Positions 26,985-35,515 of a DNA stretch of 64,000 bases are shown in pieces. Each line of letters starts with the position of its first letter. Position 1 is the stretch's first letter. Location: contig CASIAN010000013.1 of the NCBI GenBank assembly GCA_949372595.1, positions 82,844 through 146,843 on the forward strand, in the 5' to 3' direction. Position numbers and translations under genes: made by a program. The notes under the pieces were generated by a model. The model saw only the letters and a program-made list of their open reading frames with translations, did no database searches and had not been told where the DNA came from. Source of the DNA: CPC320 sp002336405 (lineage in GTDB: Bacteria; Pseudomonadota; Alphaproteobacteria; Rhodobacterales; Rhodobacteraceae).

Positions 26985-27464
26985 ATGAGTGAGAACATCG
27001 ACTATGGCAACCTGATGCATCAGGCCATGCGCGACCTGATCAAACAGGTTTTGCATGGTGTCAAAGACAATGGCCTGCCAGGGGACCACCATTTTTTCAT
27101 CACATTCGACACTGAGCATCCAGAAGTTGAAATTCCCGGTTGGCTCACAGAACGGTATCCAAATGAAATGACCGTGGTTATGCAACATTGGTATGACGGG
27201 TTGGATGTGACCGACAACGGCTTTTATGTAACGCTGAATTTTGGCGATACCCCTGCCCCGCTTTATATTCCTTACGGAGCGTTAAAAACTTTTGTGGATC
27301 CATCCGTGGAATTTGGACTGAAGTTTGAAAACCAAAGCGATGAGACAGCAGACCCCGTTGGACCAGACGACAGCCTTTTGGGCAAGCTAGAACTGTCTGG
27401 TGATGACGCAGAAGAAAAAGCCCCTGCCGCTGAGGTCGTTAGCCTCGACAGCTTCAGAAAGTAA
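26985..27464 (+). CDS. sspB: SspB-like ClpXP adaptor protein
   Basis: A 159-residue member of the alpha-type SspB family, which tethers ssrA-tagged proteins to ClpXP. The folded domain (HHFFITFDTEHPEVEIPGWL, QHWYDGLDVTDNGFYVTLNF, LYIPYGALKTFVDPSVEFGL) spans residues 30-120. A flexible acidic tail leads to a C-terminal short motif EVVSLDSFRK, the expected ClpX-binding end. Its partner RNA, ssrA, is encoded in this window at about 19.5-19.9 kb. Confidence 0.92.
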   Translation: MSENIDYGNLMHQAMRDLIKQVLHGVKDNGLPGDHHFFITFDTEHPEVEIPGWLTERYPNEMTVVMQHWYDGLDVTDNGFYVTLNFGDTPAPLYIPYGALKTFVDPSVEFGLKFENQSDETADPVGPDDSLLGKLELSGDDAEEKAPAAEVVSLDSFRK

Positions 27465-27763
27465 CAGCGCCCTCTGTGGTTGGATCACATGTCTCACAGG
27501 GCAGATCTTTGGACTGAACGCATAGTGCAAACAATATGCACAAGGAAAGCAGGCTGCTTGCATAGCCGCAGCATGTATGAAAATGGCGCTATCCATTTAC
27601 CAAGTCTCAATTAAACGACAGCATTTTCTTGATTGGCAGCACGACACTCCGCGCCGTCCCTGAGGAATACTAAAGACAGCCCAGTACTATCGAATGAAAA
27701 CTATGCTCCAAAGTTTCCATTTGTTAGTGGTAAATTTATAAAAATAGATGATTTGGGTACATC

Positions 27764-29560
27764 ATGAGTGACATAAAGCGAAAATTTGCATGCATTCTAG
27801 CAACTGACTGCGTAGGCTTTAGCAGACATATGAGCGATGATGAGGAAGGCACTTTAGACAGCCTGAAAACCTGCCGAAGCATCATTGACGCGGTGATACA
27901 AGAGCAGGGTGGGCGGATTTTTCACACAGCGGGCGATTCTGTTCTTGCCGAGTTCGCGGGACCTATCAACTGTGTAAATGCGGCCGTAAACTTTCAAAAC
28001 GCGCTCTATGACCGCAATAAAACCACCTCCGACGCAGATACGTTTATCGCACTGGAATGGCGGGTGGGGATTCACAGCGGCGATGTTATTGTCGAACAAG
28101 ACAATATATATGGCAACGGCGTCAATATTGCCGCACGCTTGGAAAGCCAATGCAACCCCGGCCAAATTCTGGTTTCCCGTACAGTCAGTGAGCAGGTCAG
28201 CACACAGCTGGCGTCGATCACCAAAGCAGCCGGAACCCGAACCCTAAAGAACATTGCGTCAGATTTTGAAGTGTTCACAGTCGAAACCAATGCCGGCAGT
28301 CAACCCGCTGCCAGCGTTGACACTGCAGCCACAAGTCCAGAAGTCACCCCTCAGACCAAACCCTGCCTTGCCATTTTGCCTTTCGACAATCTGAATAAAA
28401 ATGAAGACAGTTCCTTTTTGACCGATGGGATCTTTGAAGACGTCACCACTGAACTTGCCATGGTACGTCAGCTGTCGGTGATCTCGCGGCAATCGAGCAT
28501 TAATTTCGGCGCAAGCGGCGCAGATATAGAGCAGTTGATCCAGCAATTTAGCGTCGACTATATGATCAATGGCAGCGTGCGCTCTGCTGGCAAAAAAGTA
28601 CGGGTCTCAGTCACCCTGTCGGCCGCACAAAACCGCGAAATTCTTTGGAGTAAACGCTTTGACCGGGTGCTGGATGATATTTTCGAAGTGCAAGATGAAA
28701 TCGTCCGCTCTGTTGTAAATCAAATTCTGGGAGAAATAGAAGTCTCCAGTCTCGAGCGGGCAAAACGCAAGCCGACAGAGAATATGAATTCTTACGAATT
28801 TTTGCTGCGGGGAAAAGAGTTACATCACCAATTTGAACGCGCCGCAAACGCCGAGGCGCTCTTGATGTTTGAAGCCGCGATTAAGTCCGACCCACAAAAC
28901 GCCCAAGCCTACGCCTGGAAGGCTTGCACACTTGGGCAGGCGATGGCGCGTGGATTTTCTGACACATCCTCAGACGAGTTGTTTCCCACCGCGATGGAAC
29001 TGGTTAATACAGCGATCAAAATGGACCCTAACGATTTCGAATGCCACCGCCTCTTATCCGCGGTCCACGGTGCGATGGGCGACATGAAGCTTGCGGTCGA
29101 ACACGGCAAACGGGCCTATGAACAGGTCCCGAACGACCCGCGTATCTTACAACAATACGGCGAGGCGCTACTGAAGTCTGGCAACGACGTATCGCTGGGC
29201 TGTGAACTGACGCTGATGGCATTGGAAATCGATCCCGTGCCGCAGGGTCAGATCAATAGCGACAAACGAAAATCAGATGCGGCCTTCGCATGTTTTTTAA
29301 ATGAAAAATACGAACACTGCATACAGCTTGCCTCAGAGATATCTAAACTCGCCCCAATGACTTGGCTGTTCGCGGTCTCGTCGCAACTGGCACTGGGTCA
29401 AGAACCAGCAACAAACAGATTTATAACGCAAGACCTCACATCCTACAAAAGTGTGGATTTTTCAGAAGAAATCAACAAATGCAAACTTGCGGACCGAGTC
29501 ATCGTTGGTCAATTACGTGAGACGTATTCGACAAAAATTATCGATATTTTGAACGCCTAG
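27764..29560 (+). CDS. Class III adenylate/guanylate cyclase with TPR region
   Basis: A 598-residue soluble protein. Residues 5-180 form a class III cyclase domain: ILATDCVGFSRHM has the first metal Asp, FHTAGDSVLAEF the second, and GNGVNIAARLE is the late conserved loop. Residues 200-325 resemble the FlgO/TolB-like domain seen in such proteins (CLAILPFDNLN, FLTDGIFEDVTTEL). TPR-like repeats occupy roughly 360-560. It probably makes cAMP under control of protein binding. It is preceded by 300 bp without a gene. Confidence 0.88.
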   Translation: MSDIKRKFACILATDCVGFSRHMSDDEEGTLDSLKTCRSIIDAVIQEQGGRIFHTAGDSVLAEFAGPINCVNAAVNFQNALYDRNKTTSDADTFIALEWRVGIHSGDVIVEQDNIYGNGVNIAARLESQCNPGQILVSRTVSEQVSTQLASITKAAGTRTLKNIASDFEVFTVETNAGSQPAASVDTAATSPEVTPQTKPCLAILPFDNLNKNEDSSFLTDGIFEDVTTELAMVRQLSVISRQSSINFGASGADIEQLIQQFSVDYMINGSVRSAGKKVRVSVTLSAAQNREILWSKRFDRVLDDIFEVQDEIVRSVVNQILGEIEVSSLERAKRKPTENMNSYEFLLRGKELHHQFERAANAEALLMFEAAIKSDPQNAQAYAWKACTLGQAMARGFSDTSSDELFPTAMELVNTAIKMDPNDFECHRLLSAVHGAMGDMKLAVEHGKRAYEQVPNDPRILQQYGEALLKSGNDVSLGCELTLMALEIDPVPQGQINSDKRKSDAAFACFLNEKYEHCIQLASEISKLAPMTWLFAVSSQLALGQEPATNRFITQDLTSYKSVDFSEEINKCKLADRVIVGQLRETYSTKIIDILNA

Positions 29561-29635
29561 CCGGCGGCGTACCGCAAGGGGGTGGCGCCATAAGCCGCTT
29601 TATGTTCAACGCTGGGTCTTCAAAATCTTGAGACT

Positions 29636-30766
29636 TTAGCCACCAAAATGCGTCGGCCCATGCAAACGTTCAAGATTGACGATCGCCGACAACATCAGCC
29701 GGTCTTGGCTCCAGTCGCCTTGGTTTGTCATTGCCACCGAAATCGAGATCACAAGCCCCATGAGAAACACACTCAGAACGCCCGCGAGACGGCGGCCTTG
29801 CGGCACTTTATTCGCGTCAAAAACCGACGTCATTCTGCGCCTGAGAAACGCAACCGAATTGACCGCAAAAAGTGACTTGTCGATCTGCGCAAACGGCACC
29901 GAAGAGATCAATACCAATTGTTTAGGATCCTGCCGCAGGCTGTTGCGGCAGACCCTGAAAAGGCACTCACAATAGGCTTTCACATCATAGCGATTGCGCG
30001 CCAACACCTGTTGATCGCAAGACAGCTCACGCAGTTGATCCACCTGCCGCTTCCAAAAAATAAACACCGGGTTCCAGAAAAAAAGCGGTCGCAATGCCTC
30101 GAGGGCGATTTCCCATTCGATATCGCCTTGCCGCAGATGTTGAAATTCATGCGCCAACGCCATCTTTAAATCGTCACTCTGGCCCAGCATTGCCGAGGGC
30201 AGAACAATATAGCGGCGGCGCAAGCTGCGGGTCGAAAACGGCACATGGCTGGTGTCTGACAGGCGTAAATGCAAGTTTCCGAACTGCCGCCATGCATGGC
30301 TGCGGCTGATGATATTGTTCAGCGCCATCATACTGCGTAAAATTCTGACCGTCCCCACGCTAAATCCAATGATAACGCAGCCGGTCAAAATCACCGCTCC
30401 CGTGGTATTAAAGCCGACAAGCGCCGACATCATTTCGCTGCGCAGACCCAGAAAATACTCCAATTGCGAGGGTTGCATGGCAAACCCGCCATTCAGGTAT
30501 TGCGCCAAAACGATATCAGACAGGCTTATCGCATAGGATTGCGACACAGTTCCCGTCTCAATCAACATATCAAACGCAACCCCAAAAAACGGGCTGACGG
30601 CAACCGCCAAAAACACGCCGTTCAACAACCTCAGTTGCAAACCAAAGGCCTGTGAAAATCCAAACCGACCCAAAATGAAACGCGCTAGCGACCAGATACT
30701 AAAAGCACATATCAACAAAATATTTGCATCAATATAAGCGTTAATTAAGTAATTAATCAGGGTCAT
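29636..30766 (-). CDS. M56 (BlaR1-like) membrane metallopeptidase
   Basis: A 376-residue protein with N-terminal membrane helices (NILLICAFSIWSLARFIL; NGVFLAVAVSPFFG) and a cytosolic gluzincin motif HEFQH near residue 197, followed by an Asp/Glu region (RELSCDQQVL). This fits M56 peptidases, which relay a signal by cleaving a BlaI/MecI-type repressor. It has no penicillin-binding sensor domain; the C-terminal part (about 40 residues after a last helix) is short. It overlaps blaI by 14 bp. Confidence 0.85.
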   Translation of the reverse strand: MTLINYLINAYIDANILLICAFSIWSLARFILGRFGFSQAFGLQLRLLNGVFLAVAVSPFFGVAFDMLIETGTVSQSYAISLSDIVLAQYLNGGFAMQPSQLEYFLGLRSEMMSALVGFNTTGAVILTGCVIIGFSVGTVRILRSMMALNNIISRSHAWRQFGNLHLRLSDTSHVPFSTRSLRRRYIVLPSAMLGQSDDLKMALAHEFQHLRQGDIEWEIALEALRPLFFWNPVFIFWKRQVDQLRELSCDQQVLARNRYDVKAYCECLFRVCRNSLRQDPKQLVLISSVPFAQIDKSLFAVNSVAFLRRRMTSVFDANKVPQGRRLAGVLSVFLMGLVISISVAMTNQGDWSQDRLMLSAIVNLERLHGPTHFGG

Positions 30767-31148
30767 TCTTTAACCTCCTATCAAGAAGTGCTCGAATTTC
30801 CTCTAGGGCCTGTTCCGACAATCCGTCATCATCTACCAAACGCGCCACCAAAGAGGCAGGCGTATCGTCAAACAGTTTTGCAGACAGATTTTTTAACGAC
30901 CTCGACTGATAGGCATCCTTGGCCAGAACCGGGGTGTAGACAAACGTCTTTCCCTCTTTGACACTGGTGACAAAGTTCTTTTGCTCCAGAATACGCATGA
31001 TCGTCGCAGCCGACGTATACGCGAGATTTCGATCTACCGCGAGTTTGGCGATCAAGTCCCGCACGGTTCCCTGACCGATTTGCCACAGCACTGTCATGAA
31101 TTCCAATTCAACTTCGGTCAGGAATTCACTTTTCTTTTTCTGTCGCAT
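30753..31148 (-). CDS. BlaI/MecI/CopY family transcriptional repressor
   Basis: A 131-residue winged-helix repressor. Family features are ELEFMTVLWQIGQGTVRDL near residue 12 and SAATIMRILEQKNFVTSVKEGKTF near residue 46, with a C-terminal dimer/cleavage domain (SLVARLVDDDGLSEQALEEI). It is expected to repress its own operon until the M56 protease encoded next cleaves it. No beta-lactamase or copper gene is adjacent, so the stimulus is unknown. Confidence 0.92.
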   Translation of the reverse strand: MRQKKKSEFLTEVELEFMTVLWQIGQGTVRDLIAKLAVDRNLAYTSAATIMRILEQKNFVTSVKEGKTFVYTPVLAKDAYQSRSLKNLSAKLFDDTPASLVARLVDDDGLSEQALEEIRALLDRRLKNDPD

Positions 31149-31249
31149 CAGGTCGTCCTGTAATTTTGCGGCACTTTTGACCGCTTTTTGAAACTAAATA
31201 CTATAACTTTCGTTTTACCAAGTAGTTTCTGTCAGACCTTGGTTAAGCT

Positions 31250-31528
31250 TCATACCTTGCGGAAACAAAACACCGCCCAAAGCAAACTCAGCCCCAAAGG
31301 GGTCCAGAGCGGCATTCCCATCAATCCAAGCCAAGCCAGAAAAATATACACACTGCCCAAAAGTGCGATAAATAACCGATCGCCTCGGGTGGTTGTCAGG
31401 CCCAGAATACCCCTGCGTTCCGCCCCGCCAGGGCTGCGTATTTCAATCACAATCAACACCGCAATTGCGCTGAAGATCCCGACAAACACCAGTGCAGTCG
31501 GCCAGGTCCACGCCATCCAAATCAGCAT
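31250..31528 (-). CDS. glpU: GlpU-like small membrane protein (DUF2160)
   Basis: A 92-residue protein with three hydrophobic helices (ALVFVGIFSAIAVLIVIE, LFIALLGSVYIFLAWLGL, LGLSLLWAVFCF). DUF2160 members are encoded in rhizobial and Roseobacter glycerol ABC operons as GlpU; their exact role is unclear. The start codon overlaps the stop of glpQ (31528), which shows translational coupling. It is the last gene of the operon. Confidence 0.85.
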   Translation of the reverse strand: MLIWMAWTWPTALVFVGIFSAIAVLIVIEIRSPGGAERRGILGLTTTRGDRLFIALLGSVYIFLAWLGLMGMPLWTPLGLSLLWAVFCFRKV

Positions 31529-32340
31529 TATACCCTCCCCAGGGCAAAGCCCTTGGCAATATAGTTACGCACGAAATAAATTACGATTGCGCCAGGAATG
31601 ATGGTCAGCGTACCCGCGGCCGCCAGCAGCCCCAACTCATAACCTGCGCTTGAGGCAGTTTTTGTCATTGTAGCGGCAATTGGCTTTGCAGCCACAGCAG
31701 TCAGGGTCTTGGCCAAAAGCAGCTCAACCCAGGAAAACATGAAACAAAAAAACGCTGCGACCCCGACCCCAGCCTTGATTGAAGGCAAAAAGATCGTCAT
31801 GAAAAAGCGCGGGAAACTATAGCCGTCGACTGCGGCGGTTTCATCCAATTCCTTTGGCACCCCCCCCATAAACCCCTCAAGGATCCAAACTGCGAGCGGA
31901 ATATTAAACAGACAATGGGCCAGCGCCACAGCCAGATGGGTGTCAAACAACTCAACCGCCGAATACAGCTGAAAGAACGGCAGCGCAAACACTGCCGCCG
32001 GTGCCATCCGATTGGTCAAAAGCCAAAAGAATAGGTGTTTGTCACCCAGAAAACTATAACGCGAGAACGCATAGGCCGCAGGCAGCGCCACTGTTATCGA
32101 AATCACCGTATTCAGAGACACATAGATAATTGAGTTGATATACCCCCAATACCATGTGGGGTCAGTGAAAATCACCCGGTAGTTATCAAAGGTCCAAGTC
32201 TGTGGAAACAGGGAGAACCCCGATAGAATTTCGCCAGTGGTCTTGAAACTCATCGCCACCAGCCAATAGATCGGCAGCATGAGAAACAGCGTATAAAGGA
32301 TTGGGATCAGAATGCTCAGACGCATTTTTGGCTGGGTCAT
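31528..32340 (-). CDS. glpQ: Glycerol ABC transporter permease GlpQ
   Basis: A 270-residue MalG-type permease with about six membrane helices. The cytoplasmic coupling loop has EAA-like features (DETAAVDGYSFPRFFMTIFLPS near residue 165). It pairs with GlpP to form the channel of the glycerol importer. The ATG overlaps the glpP stop by 4 bp and its own end overlaps glpU. A run of eight C on the plus strand (31860-31867) lies inside. Confidence 0.9.
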   Translation of the reverse strand: MTQPKMRLSILIPILYTLFLMLPIYWLVAMSFKTTGEILSGFSLFPQTWTFDNYRVIFTDPTWYWGYINSIIYVSLNTVISITVALPAAYAFSRYSFLGDKHLFFWLLTNRMAPAAVFALPFFQLYSAVELFDTHLAVALAHCLFNIPLAVWILEGFMGGVPKELDETAAVDGYSFPRFFMTIFLPSIKAGVGVAAFFCFMFSWVELLLAKTLTAVAAKPIAATMTKTASSAGYELGLLAAAGTLTIIPGAIVIYFVRNYIAKGFALGRV

Positions 32341-33200
32341 TTGACATCATCCTTTGTCATCAGCGTGTAGAACAACCAAGAGATCAAAAGCGTGATTGCA
32401 AAATAGATCAACGACATCGCCGCAGCCGGACCCAAGTCAAACTGACCGAGCGCTATTTTCACAAGATCGATCGACAGCAAGGTCGTTGAATTTCCGGGCC
32501 CACCACCGGTCAGGACGAATATCTCGGTATAGATATTAAAACTGTCCATGAACCGCAGCAAAATGGCGATGGTCAACACCTGTTTCATTTTAGGCAGTTG
32601 AATGTATCGAAACACGGCCCATTTGCTTGCGCCATCAATTTTGGCGGCCTGATAATAGGCATCCGGGATCGACACCAGACCTGCATAGCTGAGCAAAACC
32701 ACCAGCGATGTCCAGTGCCAGACATCCATGGTGATGATCGTCGCCCAAGCGGCAAACGGGTCCTGGGTCATATTATAATCAATGCCCAGCGTATGGTTCA
32801 TAAAATACCCAAGCAAGCCGATGTCAGGCAGGGTAAAGATATTCCACATCGCACCAACCACATTCCAAGGAATCAGCATCGGCAGCGCCATAGTGACCAG
32901 AAAAAACGGCACCCAGATGCCTTGACGCGGCATCGCCAGCGCGATGGCAATTCCCAGCGGCACCTCTATCACAAGGATCAACCCTGTGAACATAAACTGC
33001 CGTCCCAAGGCGGCGTGGAACCGATCCGAATTCAGCAACTTTTCGAACCAGCCCAAGCCCTCCCAGAAAAACAGATTGTTTCCAAAGGTTTCCTGCACCG
33101 AATAATTCACCACGGTCATCATTGGTATCAGCGCGTTGAACGCCACAAGCAACAATACTGGCAGCACCAAAAACCAAGCTTTTTGATAGGTTTTTTTCAT
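32337..33200 (-). CDS. glpP: Glycerol ABC transporter permease GlpP
   Basis: A 287-residue MalF/UgpA-type permease. The coupling loop reads YYQAAKIDGASKWAVFRYIQLP near residue 192, and six helices are predicted. The N-terminus MKKTYQKAWFLVLPVLLLVAF gives the first helix. It overlaps glpT by 4 bp upstream and glpQ downstream, so translation along the operon is tightly coupled. Confidence 0.9.
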   Translation of the reverse strand: MKKTYQKAWFLVLPVLLLVAFNALIPMMTVVNYSVQETFGNNLFFWEGLGWFEKLLNSDRFHAALGRQFMFTGLILVIEVPLGIAIALAMPRQGIWVPFFLVTMALPMLIPWNVVGAMWNIFTLPDIGLLGYFMNHTLGIDYNMTQDPFAAWATIITMDVWHWTSLVVLLSYAGLVSIPDAYYQAAKIDGASKWAVFRYIQLPKMKQVLTIAILLRFMDSFNIYTEIFVLTGGGPGNSTTLLSIDLVKIALGQFDLGPAAAMSLIYFAITLLISWLFYTLMTKDDVK

Positions 33201-34294
33201 TCTGCGGCCTCCAACGCTTGGGTGGCGATCCAGCCATCGCGATAAAGCCGGGTCTTGCTGGGGTCAAAGCGCAAATGGGTCGCCGCGCCCTGCACCGGTG
33301 CAGCACCTTCCACAATCACTTTGATCAAGGTCTCTCCCACTACGGTATCAACCACGCTGTGACGGCCAATATCTGCCACCTTTCGCACAGTTGCCGGCAC
33401 ACCAGTCGCGCCAAATGTGATAAATTCAGGCCGGATGCCGATCTGGGTTAGCCCCGCGCCCTGATCCACAGTTCCAGCCTCAATCGGGCCTTCCAAAACC
33501 ACGGTGTGACCTTCAAACAGCGCCTGACCGTTCTGTACGTTACACGGCAAAATATTCATCCCCGGCGAGCCGATAAAATGGCCAACAAACGTATGGGTGG
33601 GGCGTTCAAAAAGCTCAACCGGAGTGCCAATCTGAACAATCTGTCCATCCTCCATGACAACGACTTGATCCGCAAAGGTCAACGCTTCGGTCTGATCATG
33701 GGTGACATAGATCATCGTGGCACGCACTTTTTGATGCAGTTCTTTCAACTTCGAGCGCAACGTCCATTTAAGATGTGGATCGATCACCGTTAAAGGTTCG
33801 TCGAACATCACGACATTGACGTCATCGCGCACCAGACCGCGCCCCATAGAAATTTTTTGCTTATTGTCGGGTGACAAGCCCGCCGCAGGTTTCCGCAGCA
33901 TCTCAGTGACATCAAGCATTTCAGCAATTTTGGTCACTCGGTCTTTGACCACCGCTTCATCAACACCGCGGTTACGCAGCGGAAAGGCCAGATTATTATA
34001 GACGGTCATGGTGTCATAAATGACTGGAAACTGAAATACTTGGGCAATATTCCGCTGCTCTGGCGGCAAATCAGTAACATCTTTTCCGTCAAATAAAATA
34101 CGGCCCTCAGAAGGCGCCAACAAGCCCGAGATAATGTTTAACAGGGTGGATTTACCACAACCCGACGGCCCAAGCAGCGCGTAAGCACCGCCATCATGCC
34201 AATCGAGATCAATGTCCTTCAGCACGTAATCATCCGGCCCTTTCGGGTTAGGCAGATAGCTGTGCCGCAATTGAGAGAGGGTTATTCTTGCCAT
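33197..34294 (-). CDS. glpT: Glycerol ABC transporter ATP-binding protein GlpT
   Basis: A 365-residue ATPase of the MalK/UgpC group with a C-terminal TOBE-like domain. Walker A is GPSGCGKST near residue 37 and Walker B VVMFDEPL near residue 160. The signature is LSPDNKQKIS, not LSGGQ, and the D-loop is also unusual (LTVIDP). GlpS next to it has a normal signature, so the two may form an asymmetric pair. The gene lies 14 bp after glpS. Confidence 0.92.
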   Translation of the reverse strand: MARITLSQLRHSYLPNPKGPDDYVLKDIDLDWHDGGAYALLGPSGCGKSTLLNIISGLLAPSEGRILFDGKDVTDLPPEQRNIAQVFQFPVIYDTMTVYNNLAFPLRNRGVDEAVVKDRVTKIAEMLDVTEMLRKPAAGLSPDNKQKISMGRGLVRDDVNVVMFDEPLTVIDPHLKWTLRSKLKELHQKVRATMIYVTHDQTEALTFADQVVVMEDGQIVQIGTPVELFERPTHTFVGHFIGSPGMNILPCNVQNGQALFEGHTVVLEGPIEAGTVDQGAGLTQIGIRPEFITFGATGVPATVRKVADIGRHSVVDTVVGETLIKVIVEGAAPVQGAATHLRFDPSKTRLYRDGWIATQALEAAE

Positions 34295-34308
34295 ATCTGA
34301 TGCTCTAC

Positions 34309-35373
34309 TTACGCCACACGTTGACCGTCAGCAGCAAAGTAAAAGCACTTTGTCGGGTCAAGATAAAAGGGATGTACTGCGCCGATTTCGTAACTATGAA
34401 CGCCATGCGCCAATGACACCCAAACGTCTTTGCCTATTGAGAAATGCGCGCTGCTGTCCGACCCGCTGAGTTCAGTCACCAACACAGTGCCTGTCAGCGG
34501 CACACAGGCTGTTTGAGTTTTCACTGGCGCAACATGATTGGGCCGGACCGCGACTTGATAGATCCCGTCGCGCAGCGCTGCTGCGTCCCCCGACAATTCC
34601 CAACTGGTCTCAGGGTTCAAATGCGCGGTTGTTCCATTTTTTGTGATCTGAGCGGCATTGATTGGCGGATCAGAGAATACATTTGCCGATGTGAAATCAT
34701 GGGGCCGGTGATATAATTCGCTGGTTGGGCCGAACTGAGACACCCGCCCATCAGAAATCAGCGCCGTCTCTCCGCCCAGCAGCAGCGCCTCTTCCGGCTC
34801 GGAAGTGGCATAGACCACAACCGCTCCACGGCCAGCAAACAACACCGGCAATTGCTCGCGCAGTTCTTCACGCAGTTTAAAATCCAGATTGGCCAAGGGT
34901 TCGTCTAGAAACACCGCCTTGCTTTGTTTTACGATGGCGCGGGCAAGCGCTGTGCGCTGTTGCTGGCCGCCCGACAGCTCTTGTGGCCGCCGCGCCAGCA
35001 ATGGTCTGATCTGCAGGATGTCAGCCGCCTCTTCCACCCGCCCTTGCAACTCGGAGCCAGATATTCCAGCGAGTTTAAGCGGTGAGGCAATGTTATCAAA
35101 CACCGTCATATGCGGATAATTTACAAAAAACTGATGCACGAGGGATATGTTACGCTTTTGTGTCGACAACGCCGTAATATCGGCACCGTCCATCAAAATC
35201 TTACCGCCGGCGACCGGATCTAAACCAGCCATCAATTTGATCAAAGAAGTTTTCCCCGACCCTGTTTCACCTAACAGAACGTTGAAATGCCCAGGCTTTA
35301 ATAGCAGGGTCGTGGGCTTGATATGGCACACCCCCCCCACCTGTTTGGAAATATTTCTCAGCTCAAGCGTCAT
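34309..35373 (-). CDS. glpS: Glycerol ABC transporter ATP-binding protein GlpS
   Basis: A 354-residue ATPase. Walker A is GETGSGKTS near residue 36, the signature LSGGQQQRTALARAI near residue 133, and Walker B KAVFLDEPLANLD near residue 155. The C-terminal part is TOBE-like. It works with GlpT to energise glycerol uptake. It is the first gene after the intercistronic hairpin that separates it from glpV. A run of eight C (35331-35338) lies in its first codons. Confidence 0.92.
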   Translation of the reverse strand: MTLELRNISKQVGGVCHIKPTTLLLKPGHFNVLLGETGSGKTSLIKLMAGLDPVAGGKILMDGADITALSTQKRNISLVHQFFVNYPHMTVFDNIASPLKLAGISGSELQGRVEEAADILQIRPLLARRPQELSGGQQQRTALARAIVKQSKAVFLDEPLANLDFKLREELREQLPVLFAGRGAVVVYATSEPEEALLLGGETALISDGRVSQFGPTSELYHRPHDFTSANVFSDPPINAAQITKNGTTAHLNPETSWELSGDAAALRDGIYQVAVRPNHVAPVKTQTACVPLTGTVLVTELSGSDSSAHFSIGKDVWVSLAHGVHSYEIGAVHPFYLDPTKCFYFAADGQRVA

Positions 35374-35462
35374 AAGTTCTCTTTTCAGTATCTACACCAG
35401 ATCTGTGATGGGTACGGGTCTCTGGCACCGCCTATCGCTTACATGCGCCCCGGTCTTTTAAA

Positions 35463-35487
35463 GTCAGGGCCCAAAGTGGGCCCTGAC
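35463..35487 (-). terminator. Strong intercistronic hairpin between glpV and glpS
   Basis: GTCAGGGCCCA (35463-35473) and TGGGCCCTGAC (35477-35487) form a perfect 11 bp stem with a 3 nt loop, just after glpV. Only a weak TTTAAAA follows on the transcribed strand. It can act as a partial terminator and as protection for glpV mRNA, giving an excess of binding protein. Confidence 0.7.
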
Positions 35488-35515
35488 CATACCTAAGGTT
35501 ACCATTTACAAACGG

